A stretch of 40,310 bases of DNA, taken from contig JAQUYN010000004.1 of assembly GCA_028691835.1 (NCBI GenBank), forward strand, positions 25,890-66,199. The letters run 5' to 3'. Shown here one piece after another: positions 36,088 through 40,310 of this stretch (the first letter of the stretch is position 1; each line of letters opens with the position of its first letter). The translations under genes and the position numbers were made by a program. Source of the stretch: Alphaproteobacteria bacterium (lineage in GTDB: Bacteria > Pseudomonadota > Alphaproteobacteria > UBA9219). The notes beneath the pieces are model-generated. The model did not search any database. It had not been told where the DNA came from and saw only the letters and a program-made list of their open reading frames with translations.

Positions 36088-36397
36088 CGCTCTCTACACC
36101 TTTTCCGATTTGGCGGCGCGTGTGCCTCTTTGTGAGCGGTCTTTACGGACTGTTGTTGCAAGGCTTGGCTACCGCCGTCCACGCGGGGTGAAGAAGCTTT
36201 TATTCAAAGAAAATGATTTAACACAGATTATGGATTATGTGACATGCCGCTCAAACTCATTATGCCTGGCAAGCGCGGGAACAAATGTTACTACGTCCGA
36301 GGCCAGATCAACGGAAAGCGCGTTGAGGTCTCTACAGGTACGGCAAACAAAGCAGATGCTGAAAGGTTTAAGGCGGAGCTTGAAATCTCGCTCCTGA
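36077..36397 (+). CDS. Small HTH protein, probable excisionase
   Basis: 106 residues. The first ~55 (MPNDALYTFSDLAARVPLCE...RSLRTVVARLGYRRPRGVKKLLFKENDL) form a winged-helix/MerR-like pattern as in recombination directionality factors. It starts inside the rep-like gene (11-base overlap) and overlaps the integrase start by 154 bases in another frame, so its C-terminal half (Ser/Arg-rich) is read from integrase DNA. Position directly before int strongly suggests an Xis role; regulation of the operon through the inverted repeat at 34748-34776 is also possible. Confidence 0.65.
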   Translation: MPNDALYTFSDLAARVPLCERSLRTVVARLGYRRPRGVKKLLFKENDLTQIMDYVTCRSNSLCLASAGTNVTTSEARSTESALRSLQVRQTKQMLKGLRRSLKSRS

Positions 36398-37236
36398 ACC
36401 ATTTGACCGTACCGAACAGGGTAACATTTGCAATGGCTGCCGAAAGCTATCTTGAATGGCGCAAGCCTTCTGCGCGTGATGAAAAACAGATCCGCTCCCT
36501 TGTGGGGTTGCTTGGGCAACGGTTTGTGGATGAAATCGTTCAGGATGATTTGGTTCAAGCGGCTGAAATCCTGCTGCCAAGAGCCAAACCCGCCAATATG
36601 AACCGCTGGATCATGCGCCCTGCGGCGGCAATCCTTCATCATGCGGCCAATAACAAATGGTGTGAATGGCAACGGATCAGGCTTTTCAAAGAGCCTCGTC
36701 CAAAGACCCGCGCAACCTCTCCGGATGTTGCCAAGGCTTTGATCAAGGGAGCGCCTAAGCTTGTGCAAAAGATTTTTCTGCTCTGGCTCTTCAAGCATGG
36801 GGAGCGCGTGACCGATGCGGCCAACATTGAATGGGCACGGATTGATTTTGAAGCCAAGACCTATCGGCACTATGAGCGCAAGAATGATAAATGGCGCACC
36901 GCACCTCTTGATGATGAAGTTCTTGCGCTGCTTCTTCAACATAAGAAGACTTCCAAAGATAAAAAGACAGGGGAGCTACCCCGCCATGTCTTCCCGTGGC
37001 GTTCCCGCCATAGCGTCTATAACTGGCTTATCCCTCTGCGGGACAGGGTAGGGGTGACTTTTACCCCTCACATGGCGCGTCATACTGTCGGAACCATGCT
37101 CAACGCTCAAGGAGCCTCTCTGCGCACCATTATGGATCGACTGGGCCACACGGACGTTAAAAGCTCTCTGCGCTATCAGGCGGGGGATATTGAGGTTGTG
37201 CGGGAGGCAGGAAAAAGGCTGCCGCGACTTTCTTAA
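36244..37236 (+). CDS. Tyrosine recombinase / integrase of the element
   Basis: 330 residues. An N-terminal arm-type DNA-binding domain (YYVRGQINGKRVEVSTGT) and core-binding domain (~60-150) precede the catalytic domain. The catalytic residues are recognised: Arg188 (GERVTDAANIEW), the beta-hairpin Lys (~213-216), His276-x-x-Arg279 in HMARH, His302 in LGHTDV and the nucleophile Tyr311. It should recombine attP with the 3' end of tRNA-Thr. The ATG at 36244 lies inside the excisionase frame. It is complete and probably active. Confidence 0.93.
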   Translation: MPLKLIMPGKRGNKCYYVRGQINGKRVEVSTGTANKADAERFKAELEISLLNHLTVPNRVTFAMAAESYLEWRKPSARDEKQIRSLVGLLGQRFVDEIVQDDLVQAAEILLPRAKPANMNRWIMRPAAAILHHAANNKWCEWQRIRLFKEPRPKTRATSPDVAKALIKGAPKLVQKIFLLWLFKHGERVTDAANIEWARIDFEAKTYRHYERKNDKWRTAPLDDEVLALLLQHKKTSKDKKTGELPRHVFPWRSRHSVYNWLIPLRDRVGVTFTPHMARHTVGTMLNAQGASLRTIMDRLGHTDVKSSLRYQAGDIEVVREAGKRLPRLS

Positions 37237-37332
37237 CACAGTAGGGGGCTTTTGCAGAAAATCCTGGGACAAGTGCCTGGACAAATCAGAACAAATCACT
37301 TAAACTTATTTTTACCCACCAAAGAGGCTCAA

Positions 37333-38814
37333 ATGCAAAACAAATTCAAATATATAGACCTTTTTGCCGGATGCGGCGGCTTGTCTTTAGGGCTGGAACG
37401 TGCAGGTTTCTCTTTGGAGCTTGCCGTTGAGAAATCCGACATGGCCGCAGAAACCTTCTATCATAACTTTATCGAAAAGATTTCTGATGTGGCCGCGTGG
37501 AAAAAATATGCGTCAGAAACATCGTCAATTCAAGAACAAGCAAAAACAAAGTTGATAGTAAAAGAACTTGAAAAGGTTCTGAAAAATCAGGAGCTGATGC
37601 GAACTCTTCGTCAGAAGGATATAGATCTTGTGGCTGGTGGGCCTCCTTGTCAGGGTTTTTCAATGGCAGGCAAGCGCAACCCTAACGATGCGAGAAATGT
37701 TTTGCCTTGGCAGTTCTTAGAATTTGTAGAAAAAGTTCAACCAAAGGCGGTTCTTATCGAGAACGTCGCAGGCATGAGACAAACCTTTGTCAAACACAAT
37801 GAGGAAGCTCCTTTTGAGCAACTTAGAAAGGCTTTGGCACAAACAGGGGCGGGATATACCGTTCAGCCCGTTTTGCTGAACGCTATGCATTTCGGAGTGC
37901 CCCAGCATCGCCCCAGAGTCATGCTCTTAGGCATTCGAAACGACATTAGCCGAACCATTGGCCTAGAGGTCTCTGAGGAAACGTGGAAGTCTGAATATGA
38001 GTTCCAAGGCAGCTTTCTTTTTGAAAAACGTCCGGCACTTGCTCCAAGGCCGACACACTCTCCTGAGAATGTTTTATCGGTTGGCAAGGCAATTTGGGAT
38101 TTAGCTGAAAATGGTTATAAAGCTAAAGGCTCTGATAAAAGGTATCTTGGGCAAGATGGCGCGTTTGCTCGTGACTGTAGAAATTCTTCCCTTTGGCCTT
38201 TGCCATCGGCCAGCGGAGAATTAAGGACGCAAGAGTTAAAAAACCATGTTTTTAGAAATCATGCAGACCAAATTATTTTGCGATTCCGGCTTTATCAGTA
38301 TCTAAGAGATAATGGTATTCCATCACGAGTTTTGAATATCCCTGCAAAGATGACTTCTTCTTTATCCAGTAAACTTCTCGCGGTTAAAGAGGTTCTCTGG
38401 GGGGCTGCTTTTCCAGCCAAATCTCCTGATGGAGTCGTACTGGCTAGAACGCCTGATGAATTGGCTCAGCTTATCGTCGATCTCGGCACAAAGAAACATA
38501 GCCAGCGCCCGTTAAAACTGAATGAGCCCGCCCCCACTGTTGTAAGCCTTCCAGATGATTTTGTTCATCCCACAGAGCCCCGAACTTTAACCGTTCGAGA
38601 GCTGGCAAGATTTCAATCCTTTCCTGACTTCTTTGAATTCAGAGCAAAAGAAACGACAGGGAGTATGCGCCGAAGATTTGAGGTTCCTCAATATACTCAA
38701 GTGGGGAATGCTGTTCCCCCTCTATTGGCGTATGCTGTTGGTAAGGCTTTTTATGATGTCCTGTCCCGTGCCGCTGCAAAACCGTCAAAACGTTCTGTCA
38801 GAAAAGCTGCATAA
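37333..38814 (+). CDS. C5-cytosine-specific DNA methyltransferase
   Basis: 493 residues. Ordered motifs of m5C methyltransferases: I YIDLFAGCGGLSLGLE, IV GGPPCQGFS with the nucleophile Cys106, VI ENVAG, VIII QHRPRVMLLG (QxRxR), a target-recognition region between ~220 and ~410, IX and X (QVGNAVPPLLA). An insert of ~60 residues lies between motifs I and IV. The ATG at 37333 has AGAGG upstream; the frame extends further but that part is not family-like. It converges on a probable nuclease gene, 19 bases apart, so it most likely protects the host from that enzyme. The target sequence cannot be read from the protein. Confidence 0.94.
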   Translation: MQNKFKYIDLFAGCGGLSLGLERAGFSLELAVEKSDMAAETFYHNFIEKISDVAAWKKYASETSSIQEQAKTKLIVKELEKVLKNQELMRTLRQKDIDLVAGGPPCQGFSMAGKRNPNDARNVLPWQFLEFVEKVQPKAVLIENVAGMRQTFVKHNEEAPFEQLRKALAQTGAGYTVQPVLLNAMHFGVPQHRPRVMLLGIRNDISRTIGLEVSEETWKSEYEFQGSFLFEKRPALAPRPTHSPENVLSVGKAIWDLAENGYKAKGSDKRYLGQDGAFARDCRNSSLWPLPSASGELRTQELKNHVFRNHADQIILRFRLYQYLRDNGIPSRVLNIPAKMTSSLSSKLLAVKEVLWGAAFPAKSPDGVVLARTPDELAQLIVDLGTKKHSQRPLKLNEPAPTVVSLPDDFVHPTEPRTLTVRELARFQSFPDFFEFRAKETTGSMRRRFEVPQYTQVGNAVPPLLAYAVGKAFYDVLSRAAAKPSKRSVRKAA

Positions 38815-38833
38815 AATCTTCTTTCGGGAAGTT

Positions 38834-39742
38834 TCAGGAAGTGGCGGCGGCCAGAATTCGCTTCAGTTCACTGACTTTCATCGAGAGAAGCACTTCCAAC
38901 ACCTCAGGAGAACACCCAAGATTTTCTTCTATATGATGGGTTACTCCGCCGCTAAATGCATCTGGAAAATTGTGAAGAAAAAATTCATTTATGCAGCGCG
39001 CAATTCCCTGATGTGTTGGCTTTCCCCAGTAGTTTCCTCCAGTCATATTTCTCACTCGTAAAACACTTAGTGAATTGGACTTCGGGGGACATGTGATAGT
39101 AGGGACGGTCACAAACGCATATGCAAAACGTCTAAAAGATGTCGGGTTTACTCCTTGAATACCCACAGAAACGTGGGGTATACGAAATGAAGAAGAGTTA
39201 TAGATAAGATCCCACAGCATTGGAATCTGTGCATTATCATTCCAGTTCGTTTTGCACTGTACGACGGCCACATCTGTTTTATGAAGTCGCTCTGATATTG
39301 CAATATTTATCTTATCGATGCTTATGTCAGTCCCAAGCCCTTCTTGTGAAGTTCTATAAACAATAATATCTGACTCTGTATTTGTCTGGTGGTTTGATAT
39401 TGTAACTGTAAGGGCATTATTGACGATTTTAGGAACAAATTGTTTGTTCTGTCGCGTGGCAATAACGTCGGTTCCCCAGAAAATAAGATTCAAATACCAA
39501 GCGACCAAACATTCCCATGCCGCCCCACCGCCTGACACTGAAGCCTGTCCTCTCCCTTCAACTCGGTTTGAGCGGAACAAATTAGAAAGATGCTCTCCCA
39601 AGCGAAAGAGTTTCTCAGGCGTAGCTTTACCAGAGCACAAACGACTGATTTGTGGTTCCCATACAGCCCACCCCTTTTGGAAAGAGTTTGTTTCTGCAAG
39701 CTTTATTAAAATCTTTAGGCGAAAAATATCCAGAGGTTTCAT
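38834..39742 (-). CDS. Probable type II restriction endonuclease, PD-(D/E)XK-like
   Basis: 302 residues, no named family. The pattern NTESDIIVYR (Asp125) followed by DVAVVQCKTNWND (Gln162-x-Lys164) fits a PD-(D/E)XK nuclease core with Gln in place of the Glu/Asp. A GGGAAWECLVAWYLNL block precedes it. It is paired tail-to-tail with a C5 methyltransferase, the common layout of type II restriction-modification. The ATG at 39742 has no clear ribosome site, which may keep the nuclease low. It lies at the right end of the element, reading inward. It might instead be a repair or control nuclease, but the pairing argues for restriction. Confidence 0.68.
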   Translation of the reverse strand: MKPLDIFRLKILIKLAETNSFQKGWAVWEPQISRLCSGKATPEKLFRLGEHLSNLFRSNRVEGRGQASVSGGGAAWECLVAWYLNLIFWGTDVIATRQNKQFVPKIVNNALTVTISNHQTNTESDIIVYRTSQEGLGTDISIDKINIAISERLHKTDVAVVQCKTNWNDNAQIPMLWDLIYNSSSFRIPHVSVGIQGVNPTSFRRFAYAFVTVPTITCPPKSNSLSVLRVRNMTGGNYWGKPTHQGIARCINEFFLHNFPDAFSGGVTHHIEENLGCSPEVLEVLLSMKVSELKRILAAATS

Positions 39743-39944
39743 CGGGGACGACTCGGTTGTTATTTCTTCTTGCGAGTATAGGGTAATTTAAAGCCGAGTC
39801 CAGCTAGGCTCCATGGAGATTTGTTTAAAAGGCATTTTCTTCCCCCACTTTTCCCCCACTTTTGGGCGATGTTCTTGCAAAGTTCTGCATATTTGCGCCG
39901 ATGGGGTCATCGGAACAATCGGGAAAGCTTGCTGATTTTATTGG

Positions 39945-39995
39945 AAAACTGGTGCTGCCGCGCGGAATTGAACCGCGGACCCCGTCCTTACCAAG
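39945..39995 (-). repeat. attR: 3' part of tRNA-Thr shared with attL
   Basis: 51 bases identical to 32987-33037, forming the 3' two thirds of the intact tRNA-Thr gene here. Because the element supplied this copy, the tRNA stayed functional. Confidence 0.92.
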
Positions 39996-40024
39996 GACGT
40001 GCTCTACCCCTGAGCTACGGCAGC
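39950..40024 (-). tRNA. tRNA-Thr (anticodon GGT)
   Basis: Cloverleaf read on the - strand: acceptor GCTGCCG pairs with CGGCAGC, D arm GCTC...GAGC, anticodon stem CGTCC/GGACG with loop TTGGTAA (anticodon GGT), T arm CGCGG-TTCAATT-CCGCG, and an encoded CCA at 39952-39950. It is the integration site of the neighbouring element. Confidence 0.96.
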
Positions 40025-40186
40025 GAATGACGTGAGAGGTGGTATTTGCCACACTCCTTGGATTTGCGCAAGAATCCTTTACACGTTTCTGACGGCATAA
40101 ATCGTAATTTTGCATATTTGCGACAATTTTCGGCATAGTTCATGGTTAAACAGGCGGCCTAATCTCGACGAAATGCTGTCACAAAA

Positions 40187-40310
40187 CTACAACGAGCCAC
40201 CGGGCTTAAAGTTCATCTTGACGCCGGCGCGCTCCCATTTCTGGTTGGCTTCTTTCGAGGTTGCAATATATTGCTGCGCCGCTGCAGACTGCAGAACCTG
40301 ACCATAGTCT
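40187..40310 (-). CDS. C-terminal end of an unrecognised protein (cut by window edge)
   Basis: About 41 codons are visible, ending at a TAG at 40187-40189; the C-terminus reads KWERAGVKMNFKPGGSL after a helical stretch rich in Ala and Gln (QSAAAQQYIATSKEANQ). The composition and absence of stops support a real coding end, but the piece is too short to name. It belongs to the chromosome beyond the element. About 160 bases separate it from the tRNA; no terminator is obvious. Confidence 0.5.
   Translation of the reverse strand, partial: DYGQVLQSAAAQQYIATSKEANQKWERAGVKMNFKPGGSL

Larger units (their letters stand above)
32987..39995. mobile_element. Integrative element of about 7 kb in tRNA-Thr(GGT)
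   Basis: Bounded by 51-bp direct repeats (32987-33037 and 39945-39995) that contain the 3' part of the tRNA-Thr gene; the intact tRNA is at the right end, the displaced 3' fragment at the left. It carries its own tyrosine integrase and excisionase-like gene, a Rep_trans-like protein, a methyltransferase/nuclease pair and a HEPN protein. It has no conjugation or phage structural genes, so it must depend on a helper for transfer, or spread as a replicating satellite or mobilizable island. Each end also has CCCCCACTTT repeats that may be integrase arm sites. Confidence 0.88.

Overview
The window is chromosomal DNA of an alphaproteobacterium of moderate GC content. The evidence is gene order typical of that class: nadD, rsfS, rlmH, gpmI, envC-like; clpS-clpA; acpP-fabF; and carA/carB, yqeY, dnaG, rpoD. 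I cannot place it below class. Long lysine/alanine-rich, histone-H1-like segments occur on RsfS, RpoD and the NadD reading frame, which is a noticeable feature of this genome.

Bases 1-6002 (mostly + strand) hold the 3' part of accC, a TerC-family membrane protein, a cold-shock protein and a DEAD-box RNA helicase (both with long leaders and clear terminators), and an MlaE/MlaF-type lipid ABC transporter pair. Bases 6073-11387 (- strand) are the nadD block: NadD with a nested H1-like protein, a tautomerase, RsfS with an H1-like N-terminus, RlmH, GpmI and an EnvC-like factor. Bases 11490-15238 (+) hold clpS, clpA and a possible remnant of a PP2C-like phosphatase, with one small - strand membrane protein between clpS and clpA. 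Bases 15328-24753 (-) run from carA through a small inserted gene, carB, greA, a DedA protein, acpP and fabF to a periplasmic parvulin.

The conserved carAB / yqeY / dnaG / rpoD neighbourhood has been disturbed twice. A small element made of a four-helix-bundle gene between inverted heptad repeats sits exactly between carA and carB. A related gene-less palindrome is inserted in frame inside carA. Between yqeY and dnaG lie about 2.3 kb of accessory DNA: a C39-like cysteine peptidase bracketed by inverted repeats, an unknown protein and a frameshifted gene.

After rpoD and a PadR regulator comes a roughly 7-kb integrative element (32987-39995) inserted in the 3' end of a tRNA-Thr(GGT) gene and flanked by 51-bp direct repeats. 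It encodes a HEPN-domain protein, a small unknown protein, a Rep_trans-like replication/nicking protein, an excisionase-like HTH protein, a tyrosine integrase, a C5-cytosine methyltransferase and a convergent PD-(D/E)XK-like nuclease that is probably its restriction partner. The element therefore looks like a small replicating or mobilizable genomic island that carries defence genes. The window ends in the C-terminus of an unrecognised - strand gene.
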